Origin: Owenia fusiformis
Taxonomy: Eukaryota > Annelida > Polychaeta > Sabellida > Oweniidae
Assembly (NCBI GenBank): GCA_903813345.2
Contig: CAIIXF020000007.1
Location: 12,506,714-12,570,713 of the forward strand
Direction of reading: 5' to 3'
Length of the DNA stretch: 64,000 bases
Positions 1 to 12,300 of the stretch are shown here, in pieces. The number at the start of each line of letters is the position of its first letter. Position 1 is the first letter of the stretch. The notes beneath the pieces are model-generated. The model did no database searches. It worked only from the letters and a program-made list of their open reading frames with translations, and was not told the DNA's origin. The position numbers and the translations under genes are program-made.

Positions 1-1183
1 AACGAAGGAACAGTTCTTAATGTGTCTTGTGATAAAATAGTCGCAGTTCTACCCACTTAGAAAACAAAGTGGCAAATGCGGAAATAAGTTACTTAGCGAG
101 TTGTTTCAGCAACAGTCAATAATTAAATCTCAGATTCAATGAACTTCCTGATTGCCATGTCCAGAATTGCAATGTTTTATATGCAGCAAGTTATGATTAG
201 TTATTGTTGTCGTGTTATTGTACGCTCTATTTTTAGATTGTGTTAGGTTATGTTGGGTTGGGTTTTGCTGGACTGCATGATATTGAGTGTAAAGATATCA
301 TCATTGTTATATTTCTGGTGGCCATTTTTAGAAATACATAATCTCCAAAAAAGTGAAAATTCTTATTATGAAAGACCTATTTAAATGTATTCTACAACCA
401 AATATTAACGTATAGTTTGACACCACTCTTATCATTGTAGCATTCTTAGAGGGGAAGATATCTTATTTGTTATATTTCTGGCAGCCATTTTGAAAAATGC
501 ATATATTTTTAATATAAAGTGCAAGTCTCGAAAAAAAAGTACAGGACTCGAAACCTAATTAAATATACATTCTACAACTACATAATTGTATTTTTGACAC
601 CACTCTTATAATTGTAGTATGCACAGAAACAAAACTATTGTCTCTGATGTATTTTTGGCGGCCATTTTGAAAAATGTGTTACAATATAAAGCGCCATCTA
701 GCTTGTGTCTTTGGATAAATTTCTTTCTATTGCCCTAAGGTATTTCCATGCCAAAGGGGATACTTTGTAAGGTAAGATATCTAAATTTGTAAGTATTCGT
801 AAGGTAAGATATCTTTTTTGTTATATTTCTGGCTTTCATTTTGAAAAACGCGTATATTTTGAATATAAAGTGGAAGTTCTTAATTTTCAAGACTCACGAT
901 CTAATAAAATAGATTCTACGACTAAATCACTGTATTTTTTGACACCAATCTTATAATTGTAGCATGCACAGAAGCAAAGATATTGTCTCTGATGTATTTT
1001 TGGGGGCCATTTTGGAAAATGTGTATATTTCCAATAAAAAGCGCCATCTAGCTTGTGTCTTTGGATAAATTTATTTCTATTGCCCTAAGGTATTTCTATG
1101 CCAAATGGGACATTTGCATCATACAATGAAGTCCAAATGTAGTTAACCCATCTACTATTTCTGAAAAGGGAGATGTACATGTA
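1..1183. repeat. AT-rich region with a diverged tandem module
   Basis: No gene seen. A module built around 'gttatatttctgg' followed by 'ggccattttgaaaaatg' recurs near 306, 469, 649, 820 and 990, about 165-180 bp apart, each time with similar text about 'gacaccactcttat' between copies. This is a diverged tandem array of roughly five units. The same 'tggcggccatttt' core appears again at 18.5-19.4 kb, so it belongs to a dispersed family. Confidence 0.5.
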
Positions 1184-2658
1184 CAGTGGCGTAGGAACAA
1201 TGTACACCAAAACGCCAGTGCGTAGTGTTGAAAAGTGAGAATAAAAAGGCTTATTAATTTTCTTATGTTCTTTATTCATATTTTCTCATTGTATTGTCCA
1301 AAAGTAATCTCGAGCACACTAGCCTAAAGAAATGTTGGATACCATATGATATGCTCGTTTTTTCAATAGTACTCTTTTGCATGTTTTTTCTGCCTTTGTT
1401 ATTTTTCTAATCTGGGCCACAGATAAATGACACTTTTTGAAAAATAAAATATTGAAAGTTACCTTGTTTCTATAATTCTAATCCTAGAAAATGCAAAAAG
1501 TAACATGCTTTATTTCATGATAATCGAGCCACTATTGACTATCTTATGGATTTTAAAACTAAAATACAATTTCGCCAAATATTCGTGATTCGCGTTCTCT
1601 TCACGGATTTGAGAAAAAAACTGTTTTTTTTCAAAAACTACTTGATGAATACCTTTGCAATTTTTTGCGCATGTTCTGTAATGCTTATGCAATCAAACTA
1701 TGGTCTCGTTTAATTATAATGACAAACCTCTTTAAATGAGATGTATATTTTTTTTATTCTCCCCTACCCCCAATTTTTTAATTTCACAATATCGATTTAT
1801 ATTCCATTGCTAGGCAAAATCATAGACAGAAATTATAGTTAAGTCAGCAATTATCTATTTTCTTACTAAATCACCAATTGTTATTATGGTAGTACTTCTT
1901 GAAATATGAATGTAAAGACAAAAACAACTTGAAAATGTTGATTACTCAAATACGCGTTTCATCGATTTCAGTTCTAGAAAAGCTATTACCTAGGTTTTTA
2001 TTTCATTTGAAAGATAATTATTGTTTTAGGAAATATAAAATTTTTGGCACCCCCTAAGTCACGTTGACCTCGATTTGACCTTTGTGGTGGGAAGTTTAAT
2101 TGGTCTTGCGAATTAGTGTTATAAAAAAGGTTGCAGACATTAGGGTTAATTGTTTCATTGATCACGAATGCGTTTCTTTAAATCAATTGATCAAGCTAGA
2201 TTCTTTAATCTGTACGTGTCGTATTGCACAGTACACGATGGAATCAGACAATACTATATATCTCAATTTAATTATTCGAAAATGATTAAAAATCTCTCAT
2301 TGTTATTTGGAAATTGATCGTCTATATCGTTCGAGACATAAGTGAGAATGATTTGTGATTTTCCATGGCGATTTTAAATGATGAAAATCATTCGAACATT
2401 TTAAGCACATTAAAAGGGGCATCAAGGATTTTAAGCTTGCATATAAAATCGAAACGCCAACCTATACGTATGACCAATCGCCCATTTAAACATTTCCGTT
2501 CACATTTAGGTTATGAAAACATTGCATTCTATTGCCATAAAATGACGTTTAACGAGCATAAAATAGGCGTTTTGATATAGAAGATTTGACACAATTGTTT
2601 CAAAGTTTTGGCGGGATTTTTTGGCGTAGTGTTGAATTTACACCTTCCTACGCCCCTG
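1184..2658. mobile_element. Non-autonomous DNA transposon, hAT-like ends
   Basis: The left end CAGTGGCGTAGGAA and the right end TTCCTACGCCCCTG form imperfect terminal inverted repeats. Just inside them both ends carry 'gcgtagtgttgaa' followed or preceded by 'tacacc', so the symmetry runs about 50 bp. The roughly 1.5 kb interior is AT-rich and has no transposase I can recognise. CAG...CTG-type ends suggest the hAT superfamily. The 8-bp flanks (atgtacat / atgtatac) match only partly, so the target duplication is uncertain. Part of the interior (about 2430-2490) reappears in intron 3 of the SOUL gene at 28,388-28,455. Confidence 0.5.
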
Positions 2659-5600
2659 ATGTATACAGCATGCAGGATCAGTTTTTCTTACTTATTTCTG
2701 CAATGATACTTCCAATATGCTGATTATCCTACTACCTGTATGCATCCATCTGAAAAAATGTATATTAGATGTAAATCTGGCACAATTATTTGAGGTATGA
2801 CTAATATCCGTGTAATTATTATGCTTCAAATTTTACCCTGGCAACAGTAGGTGTATTTGTGTAAAACGGATTTTTCAACTATATAAATCACCTCAGACGC
2901 GAGTTCTTATAATTAGAACAACTAACGATCATAAACTAGCAGGCTCAATTAGTAAAAAAATGGAAACGGGAACAGTTTGCTTAATGATAACCTTGTGGAA
3001 CCGTCTTCTTAGAGACCATAAGGAAACGAACGGCTTCTCACTTTTCAAAAAACAACTTAACGATTTCCTCAAGTCGAACCTAAAATTTCAACCTCCTATT
3101 TGCAGAACCTTGATAGAAAGGAAGAAATAGTACTAAATAAGATGAGAGTGAATCTATATTTTAAATCCGATCTTTTTGACCAATTTCTCTTTAAATTAAC
3201 GAGTTCGAGAGACGGCACAACACAAATTCTTGTCCTGCCCTCTGAGAGAAATAAATGCGCTAGCGGTGGTAAAACGTGAACTAAACTTAGGTGTAACTAA
3301 ATACAAAACACTAAAAAATAAGACAAATTTCCTACTTTTTGGCGACAAGGATCTGACAATAAAAACAATTCCAAAATTGTCAAGGCATTTTTAAATTTCA
3401 TTGACACAATTAAACATGTATATACTATACTTCTATAAACTGTAAACAAAGTCAACATTTCACCCTGGGTATATTCGCGAACAACCCCTGGTAATACGTG
3501 TAATGTGTGACGTCATAACGGCGGGCCGTAGTAATGACGGACCATAATGAATATTCGAACTTGACTGTATTCATGCCTTCTATAAACTGTGAACAAAGTC
3601 AATGTTTCATCCGGGGCATATTCGAGATCAATTCCCCGGCTCTGTACTAAGTGTTTCGTTCAGTGCACTCATTGGAGGTTTAGGCCGTTCCGTTCTTTTC
3701 GCATCCCCCTCTCATCTGCAAAATTCAAAATGGCAGGGAGAAATTGTCTGGAGCCAAAATTTTCTGTCGAAGCATTTGTAAACTGTAATCTCAATAATTT
3801 CAATAATTATCAATGTAGTAGATATGCGTGAAACCAATAAAATAGGCCGAAATATCAATAAAAAACTTAAGTCGGGGTCAGGAGGTAAGTAAACAAATTG
3901 GAACAGCCAAACGCTCAACCGGAAGTAGAAATGAAAAAAAGTGGAAATGAACATCGAAATTGACGATTTTGCAATATTCTGGTGAGTTTTCATGTTCGAA
4001 TCGTAATATAGACCTCAGAGTAGTACTAGTTTCGAATACACCCCTTAGCTCAAAGCACACAAGCTTTAGAAAACGTTTGTGCCTAGACCTGCGGGGTGTA
4101 TTCGAAACTAGTAGCCCTGCTCTTCGGTCTATATTTCTGAATTAGAAACATGTTCGGAGCGTAACATAGACCTCAGGGTAATAAAAATGATTTATGTAAT
4201 CAATCAAGGAATATTTGCAAAAGTGATTACTCTATCTCCATGAGAAATATTTTTAAATGCATGCATCATTCGAAAACATTCAATCGCCAAATAAAACGAA
4301 CAAACGTTTTTTGCCACACGACACCCTGTATGCATATAGCAATCTGATTTTTCTAATATTGCTATCTTATCATAAGCTTGTCAGATCCGATTTAGCACTC
4401 CAAGCGAGAATAAAAAATTACAAATTGCATCTACGTGTAGCGCAATATCTTGTAATCGGAACTAGCGTCTGGTGCACCCACTCGTAAAAAAATACAAAGT
4501 GACACAAAATAGTGTTCCGAATAATCTGAAACATATTTCACAACAAATATGACTCAGTCAGCATAATCCTTAGGAATAGTTGATTGGGAGCTTAATAATT
4601 AATATGGAATCGATATCAAAATAAGTTTGCATGAAACTATTTACATATTATTGCAATTCTAACTAAGTGGTAATTTGCAAAAAAGTTTCATTAAAATTAT
4701 GTTATTTTAGTCATTTTGTATCTTTTAGGTGATTTTATACAAAATATTGCAATATGTGTAAAGAATTTAAGCCCAAGACCCTCAGACCACTCAGATGTTG
4801 TTTCCTAAACTTTGCGTTCCCCTGTGGGGTCATGCAAAGATTTGGAGACAACATCTTCGTGGAATGGTTCAGCACACAATGCACTGAGTCCAAGGCTTAA
4901 ATCCTTAAACAAAAACTGGCTATTTTTAGATTCAGTGTAATTAATTACTGTCATCACTGTCAAAATTTCAAGTTGGCAGTTGTGTGAAAACCTATAAATA
5001 TAATCATAGTGAATAGCAAGGCAGGTAGGTAGCTTATGAAGGTTCAATGTCAAATGGTTAATGTTGAACTAGTTTTGACCATTTTATCTTGAAACCCTTG
5101 CAAAACATTTTCGTTGCAAAAAATCATTATTTTAAGTGGTCATGATAGTCTGCAAAATCATTTGCAATGTCTGAAAAAAATTCAAGCACACGGCTCGTTT
5201 AATGGTGGATGATGAAGTCCCCTCATTTCTTGTATTTTAGACTTTGAATTCGTGTTGTCGCACTCATTTAAAGTCTGGAAACAAGACATTCATTGTTAAT
5301 TCGTCCTACAATTCATTGGGTTCGGGCATAAATCCTTCAATTATCCATTTGTTACAACCTCACTTATATTTCATATATCAATAAGTAGCTGAATTTCTCG
5401 GAATCCAAATTTTGGGTCACCCTGTAAATATACAGTGTCGGTGTATCCCTTTACGCTCAACTACTCATAGCCATAGCTACAAAAAAAATGGAGATAGACG
5501 TTCAGTATAAATTGATTACAAACCTTGCGTATGGCGCTGAATTTTTGAGAAAAATATCAAGAAACGATGAAGTAAACGTCGTAGAGAAAACTCTTATTAC

Positions 5601-6328
5601 CATACAGTTCCGGGTTCATTCTCTTAAAAATTAATACGAAAAACAACGTCGATCGACTCTTTCATTCTCGATACGGTACTTGTAGGCCCCGGATGCGACA
5701 GTCTTGATAACAAATTTCAATGTTCAGAGAAAAACAATCTATCTTATTGAGATAGTCAGAGCTCGTTAGCCAGATGGCTTATTGGATTGGATTAAAATAA
5801 AGTGATTATTTCGCAAAATTGTTGTTTTACATGGATTGAATTGGTTGTGGTTACAGTTCTGCTTATTTTCGTTGGCAAATATATATTTTCTTTAATGGTC
5901 TTCGTAACATGCAGACCGGACTAACCAATTATTTTACTAAAACGGGATGATAACTTGGATGAGATTGAGAGATTTCTCACTTGGTGTACACCTTTTACGG
6001 ATATATTGTACTAACATTCGGATGTAATTCTCCACATACTGAGGAACGGTAAACGAGGACAATATAAAGGATGGAAATGACCGATGCGCAGCGATCACGC
6101 AAGTTTGATTAATACGTCTGAGTATTCGTTGTTGCAGAGATAAGTTTCATCGGCTGGTGCAAAACCTGACCACACATAACGCCAGGAACTCAAACCACAA
6201 GCTGCTCAACATTCTTAAATTCTCTTTTTGTGGAGAGATGTACTAAATATCTAGTAGCTGTAATATTCTTGTCATTTTACGGTTATTTTTCTCATACAGC
6301 TATTCTTAGGGAAGAATTTTTGGATAAC
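2659..6328. other. No gene seen; dispersed repeats
   Basis: I see no supportable coding sequence. A direct duplication starting 'tctataaactgt' occurs near 3,432 and 3,578, each copy followed by a diverged 'tttca.cc.gg.atattcg' block. A foldback hairpin lies at 4,001-4,140. The segment 4,738-4,890 (text around 'gaatttaagcccaagac' and 'gcactgagtcc') is related to 30,776-30,960 downstream of a proline-rich gene, so it is a dispersed repeat. The promoter of the gene starting at 6,329 would fall near the right end, but no clear TATA box was assigned. Confidence 0.5.
4001..4140. repeat. Foldback hairpin with long imperfect stem
   Basis: The block 4,001-4,044, containing 'actagtttcgaatacacccc', is followed by its near reverse complement at 4,093-4,140, containing 'ggggtgtattcgaaactagt'. 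They are separated by about 48 bp. 'tatagacct' closes the stem on the left and 'ggtctata' on the right. A partial extra copy of the left arm follows near 4,160. It looks like a small foldback MITE. Confidence 0.6.
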
Positions 6329-9300
6329 ATGTCGAATAAGACGCTCCTCGTCCTCGCAGTTGTAGGCATTTTTGCATGTTTAGGAGCCGGGATTCTTATT
6401 GGGTATCTAGGAATGCACGGACCTAAGTGTACTAAACTATTACCCATGGAGGACATCGCAACGCTGCTACGTGCGACGTGCTCGTCTTCTAATACAAAAA
6501 ACGTATATGACGATCATCAAAACAGGTAATGATTATTATTGTACTCCTCTATATACAGGGGCGGATCTGGGAACCAACAAGGTGGGCCCAAATTTCAGAT
6601 TTAATAAAAAAAAATTCCGCGCTTGCGTGGAAAAAATTTGGGACCCTAAAACCAAAAAGTGGGCCCGAATTTTGAAAATTTGAATCCTATTTTCTTCAAA
6701 ATTAGGCCTTAAAAGGTCAAGTAAAGAACAAAAATGCCCCCTTTTTGGGGCCATTGGGCCTCTGGCCTAAAAATCTTTTTACACCCAATTTTTTTCCAGG
6801 GCCCCTCCCCAGATCCGCCAGTGATACTAGTACATCATGAAATATACCAATAATGTTCTATTGCTTTACTTTTTCATTAATCGATAGAAATGAAGTTCAA
6901 TGGTAGGATCCTATTCTCTAATTAGGCGTTGATTCGATCGCTTTGATTAAGTCGCCTTCAAGATCCTGTAACATGTGTTAACACCACTGGACATTATATT
7001 TTCACTAAAGCCGTTTAAAATCTAGCAAAAAAATTCTCACGTCACCGATGATAACAGAGCAACATCACATTCAACATTTGTCACAAAAACTTAGAGTAAG
7101 TGAATGAGATTTGGTTCCGGTCAAATATGTCAGATACGAGAGTCGTCCAAGTATTTAAGTATCATTTTACTGTGTACTTTAGTGTGGATACGGTTACTAT
7201 AGCACCCCAAGGTAAGATAACATGCAAAGTGCCCGGCCACAACGAATAGGACTTTGAAATCAAAACTATTTTCTTCTTACAAAGCCTATTTTTGTTATTT
7301 CAACAAAACGTTAGGAACCTGCTGGTTCCTTTATCAACTTTTTTAACTGAGCTGCGCTGCATACCTGCAGTAATCTTTACAAGAATGAACAACAAACGTG
7401 CATGTATGCAGACAGATCGCCTAAAATTACATTCGTATGATGCGAGACTCGACATTCACCAGGAAAGTAGAAACATTTTGTCACCCATGATGCAAATTAA
7501 TTTTTACTGATAATTAATAAATAATGAATGACAAAAAATGGCGGTGATTGAAATGACGATGTAAAGATAAAACCGCAACAAAATATTTGTAGATTTTTTT
7601 GGAAGACTAAGAAATATATGTATCACTTGTTGAATTTTTCAAAACAGAAAAACGTATAAATAGTAAGGCCTGTAAATCCGATTCCCCCTGGTAGCATTAA
7701 CATTGGTCTCGTATAAGTTATACAATTAATATTATATTAATATTTAAAATCCAACTTCCATTCGAACTTATGATCGGACTTAAGTATGATGTGCCCAAGG
7801 TAATAAAGTAGCATCATACTTATGTCCGATCATAAGTTCGAGTGTTTCAAATATTAATTGTATGACATGTATTGGACCTGCAGGCTTTACTATTTATACA
7901 TGTTTTTCTAAAAAAAATCGATATGTGATGTATATTTCTTAGTTTTTCAAAATAATATACAAATATTTCATTACGGTTTTATCGTTACATCGTAATTTCA
8001 ATCACCGCCATCACTTTTCGAACCTCATGATATTCTCAATATGACTGTCATTGACCATTTATTAAGCAGTAAAAAATTAATTTGCTTCATGGGTTACTAA
8101 ATGTTTCTACTTTCCTGGTGAATGTCGAGTCTCGAATCATACAAATGTAATTTAAGGCGATCTGTCTGCATGGGGTGATGTATGAAAGTGTTGGTGAGTT
8201 ATGTCAAAAAAAATTTTGATGAAATAAGAATAAAAAATTGGAAACATTTTAGACAACCTTTGTATACTCATATCTCACGAGCAACACTTTAAAGAATAAA
8301 ATACCAAAAAGCAAAGGCCACACCATTCAATTTAATTCTTAATAGTTTCTGGTGTTACTAAAGTGAACAAAAAATGTATGTCCTAGCGAGACTTTCATTT
8401 GGAGGGGAAAAGGTTAAGTTAAGGTAGTTGTTTTGTGGCAACATGTGGCTCCCATTGTTGAATCCACAGTCCCTACCCTTTGAATAGAGATACAAGCTTT
8501 GGATTCAGAGAGACTCTGATAAGTCAGAATGTGTGACGTCATGCTATTGCATAGGAGCAATGATTTGACGAGTGTTCATCTTTAGGACATTTCGTGATAT
8601 CACACATTTGAAAAATGAGTCTTTTTTACTTTATATTTACATATGTAATTCTGATGAATTTAATGATCGTCGTAAAGTAATTTTGGGCCTCATTTAAATC
8701 TAAGTGCCCAATATGTTGAGGAAAACATATCAGGAATGAATCGGTAACATTGATCTTTTAGTTAAGTTTCTTTCGAAATCGCTTGAAACTATTATTGCAT
8801 GCGCTTTTTGACATCAAAGTGATTCACTCTAAGAAAAGCAATTGAATTACCAAGGGCAAGAGGGTCCTCTAATGCTTTAAGTAGTAAACTAAACTATGGA
8901 AACACGATCAATGTACAGTTCGAAGGCTATTCTGGGTAGCTTTATCAGAACAAAAAACTGGCCCACGATGCAACAGAAACGATCCCAATGAGAAAAAGTT
9001 CTTCCTACATATATTTATTGATATAATAATATCAATATAATACTGAGCCAATTAGAATTTTTACTCGCCATTCTACAAAGAGTGATAATAGATTGATATA
9101 TATCCTGGTTATAAATGTCTCGTAAACACAGTTACCCTACATGGCCTCGTCGTAAACTTACTGGTACCCTACTAGGCTACAAAAGCCTTGTCGTAAACAT
9201 ACTGGTACCTGGTTATAAAGGCATCATCGTAAACATACTGGTGCCTGTTATAAAGGCCTCATCGTAAACAGTTACCCTACTTGGCTACAAAGGCCTTGTC

Positions 9301-12300
9301 GTAAACATACTGGTACCCTACTTGGCTACAAAAGCCTCGTCGTAAACTTACTGGTACCCTACTTGGCTACAAAGGCCTTGTCGTAAACATACTGGTTCCT
9401 GGTTATAAATGCCTCATCGTAAACATAGTTGCCCTACTAGACAATAAAGCCCTTGTCGTAAACATACCGGTGTCTGGTTATAAATGCCTCATCGTAAACA
9501 TAGTTGCCCTACTAGACAATAAAGCCCTTGTCGTAAACATACCGGTACCTGGTTATAAAGGCATCATCGTAAACATACTGGTGCCTGTTATAAATGCCTC
9601 ATCGTAAACATAGTTGCCCTACTAGACAATAAAGCCCTTGTCGTAAACATACCGGTACCTGGTTATAAATGCCTCATCGTAAACATAGTTGCCCTACTAG
9701 ACAATAAAGCCCTTGTCGTAAACATACCGGTACCTGGTTATAAAGGCATCATCGTAAACATACCGGTACCTGGTTATAAATGCCTCATCGTAAACATAGT
9801 TGCCCTACTAGACAATAAAGCCCTTGTCGTAAACATACCGGTACCTGGTTATAAAGGCATCATCGTAAACATACTGGTGCCTGTTATAAATGCCTCATCG
9901 TAAACATAGTTGCCCTACTAGACAATAAAGCCCTTGTCGTAAACATACCGGTACCTGGTTATAAAGGCCTTGTCGTAAACATACTGGTACCTGGTTATAA
10001 ATGCCTCATCGTAAACATAGTTGCCCTACTAGACAATAAAGCCCTTGTCGTAAACATACCGGTACCTGGTTATAAAGGCCTCGTCGTAAACATAGTTGCC
10101 CTACGAGACATAAAAGCCCTTGTCGTAAACATACTGGTACCTTGAAATAAAGGCCTCGTCGTAAACATAGTTATTCTACTAGGCTACAAAGGCCTCGCCG
10201 TAAACATAGTTGCCCTACTAGACATAAAAGCCCTTGTCGTAAACATACTGGTACCTTGAAATAAAGGCCTCGTCGTAAACATAGTTATTCTACTAGGCTA
10301 CAAAGGCCTCGCCGTAAACATAGTTGCCCTACTAGACATTTAAGCCCTTGTCGTAAACATACTGGTACCTTGAAATAAAGGCCTCGTCGTAAACATAGTT
10401 ATTCTACTAGGCTACAAAGGCCTTGTCGTTTACTTACCCTACTAGACAATAGAGGCCTAGTCGCAAACAGAGTGGTACTAAAAGTTATCCAAGCACATGA
10501 TACCTCGTCGTAAATAGTTCGAGAAAAGGGATTCTAAGCTAATAATTTCTGAGAACTAGAAAAGTAAATTAGTTTATGGAAATAGAATGCATTTATTTGC
10601 CCAAATAAAAGTCAAATGTTCAGATTCGAGGCAACGTGATAGTTTCTAATAAACATTAGTTAATGTTCCTTTGCAATCTAGTATGAATGAATGCGGTTGG
10701 TTAAACAAGGTGAGAAGTTTAGAATTCAGAATTACTACGCCTCCCATAGAGAATACGGACTAAAGAATACTAACTAAATGGCTGCCTGATATCAGTCAAG
10801 AAGCTAATAAGCGGAAAGCTTTTTTTGCTTTAAACAATAACTTAAAAAGGCGAAAGAAGAGATAAGATAGATGGCCCATTAAAGCCATGCTTCCCGATGG
10901 GGTATCTTGTTTATTCCGTTCTCTGGCATTATTGAAATAAAACCTCAGATAACAAAGCTCGTTTTCAGTGTAGAACACCATAAACATCATACGAATAAAT
11001 AATTAATCACAAGGATAACATCCTCTCCGATATTAAAAATGAAACATGATCAGATCTATTTATCTATTTATAACATTACAATTTGTTTCCTCAATCAGCC
11101 CCTGAGGATTAGATCAACCATGCCTCTTGTTATATAATATCTTCAATACGTTGTTCTACTGCTTTGGATTGTTTATTGTTAAAGCACTTATAATATAGAC
11201 GGGAAAATACTGGGCGTACTGAACTACATGAACATCCCTTGCGTACTAGCTAGATGCCGTCTACCGCCAGATTTTGACACATTTTTACGTTGTCCTTTTC
11301 AATTCAATTTCAAAATAATTTATTTCAGTTTTCATTACAAGATTTACAACATTACCTTTGATTCCTTTAACCGAAGTCTCAGAAAATTGTTTGAACATTG
11401 TACACCTTTTCCGTAACCTTGGAATTTAGATAAACACTTATTTTGATTTTGTTACACAACGGAAATAGAATAGACGTGTGACAAGAAAAAACTAATCGTG
11501 TAACAAAAGCAAAGAAAGAATTAGTCCAATTCTGATGTGCTGATGAAATCAAATAAATGTACGACAAATATGATACAGGTGTTGACGATTATTTTGTCCG
11601 TCTGGACCTAGTTACGTTTGGGCTTTGGCACAGATTCTCTGGTTTAAACGATCCACTTGGGACTTTTGCACTCGTGATTTTGGTGTCATGGCCTTTATAT
11701 TTGTTTGTAGGTTTAGTTTCAAAAATGGTTTTCGAGGACTTTAATTCAAGGGACCGCAGTTCCACGGACATTGTTCCCTATGAATAAAAATCATGGGGAC
11801 TAAATAAAATGCCAGACCATTTCACACTTTTAACACCAGTCCTGACGGTAATGATTGCGCTTTTCTCAATAATTTTCCAAGTGTTGAAATTGGATATGTT
11901 TAAAAAACATACTGCGATCATTAGAGAAAAACATCTGTAGCATCAACAAAAAGTATCGTTTATCAAAACAATAATTCGAGGAAGTAAATGAGCAGAAAAT
12001 ATAAGTGTAGTCGATAATAAGATATGATGACGGGTAGTGTTGTTAATGCTACCTGACAAAACAGAAAATGACTTACGGTTATATAAGTAATATGTTTTCC
12101 GCCCGTGGGTCGTGAATGGTCAGTCCCATACTAACAGAGCATTCCTTGTGATCGGCCCATACTTTACTTATATAACCGATTTTCTGATATCTATTCATAC
12201 TTGGTAAGTTTGGGAATGGTCAAAAGTGGACTGTCTTCTTATGGATTACTGACAATTGACGAAGTTCAAGTGATATTGTATAAAATCGTTTGCTACGTGA

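Noticed and set aside
6329-6525. N-terminus of a NAALADase/transferrin-receptor-like (M28) type II protein
   Set aside because: Only the general signal-anchor pattern is similar; no M28 motifs occur in the downstream exons.
9110-10520. CRISPR-like array
   Set aside because: Repeats are contiguous variants without unique spacers, in an animal genome; it is a satellite.
11557-11787. 77-codon open frame with a hydrophobic middle
   Set aside because: No splice context, no similarity, and an equally long open frame on the other strand; most likely chance.
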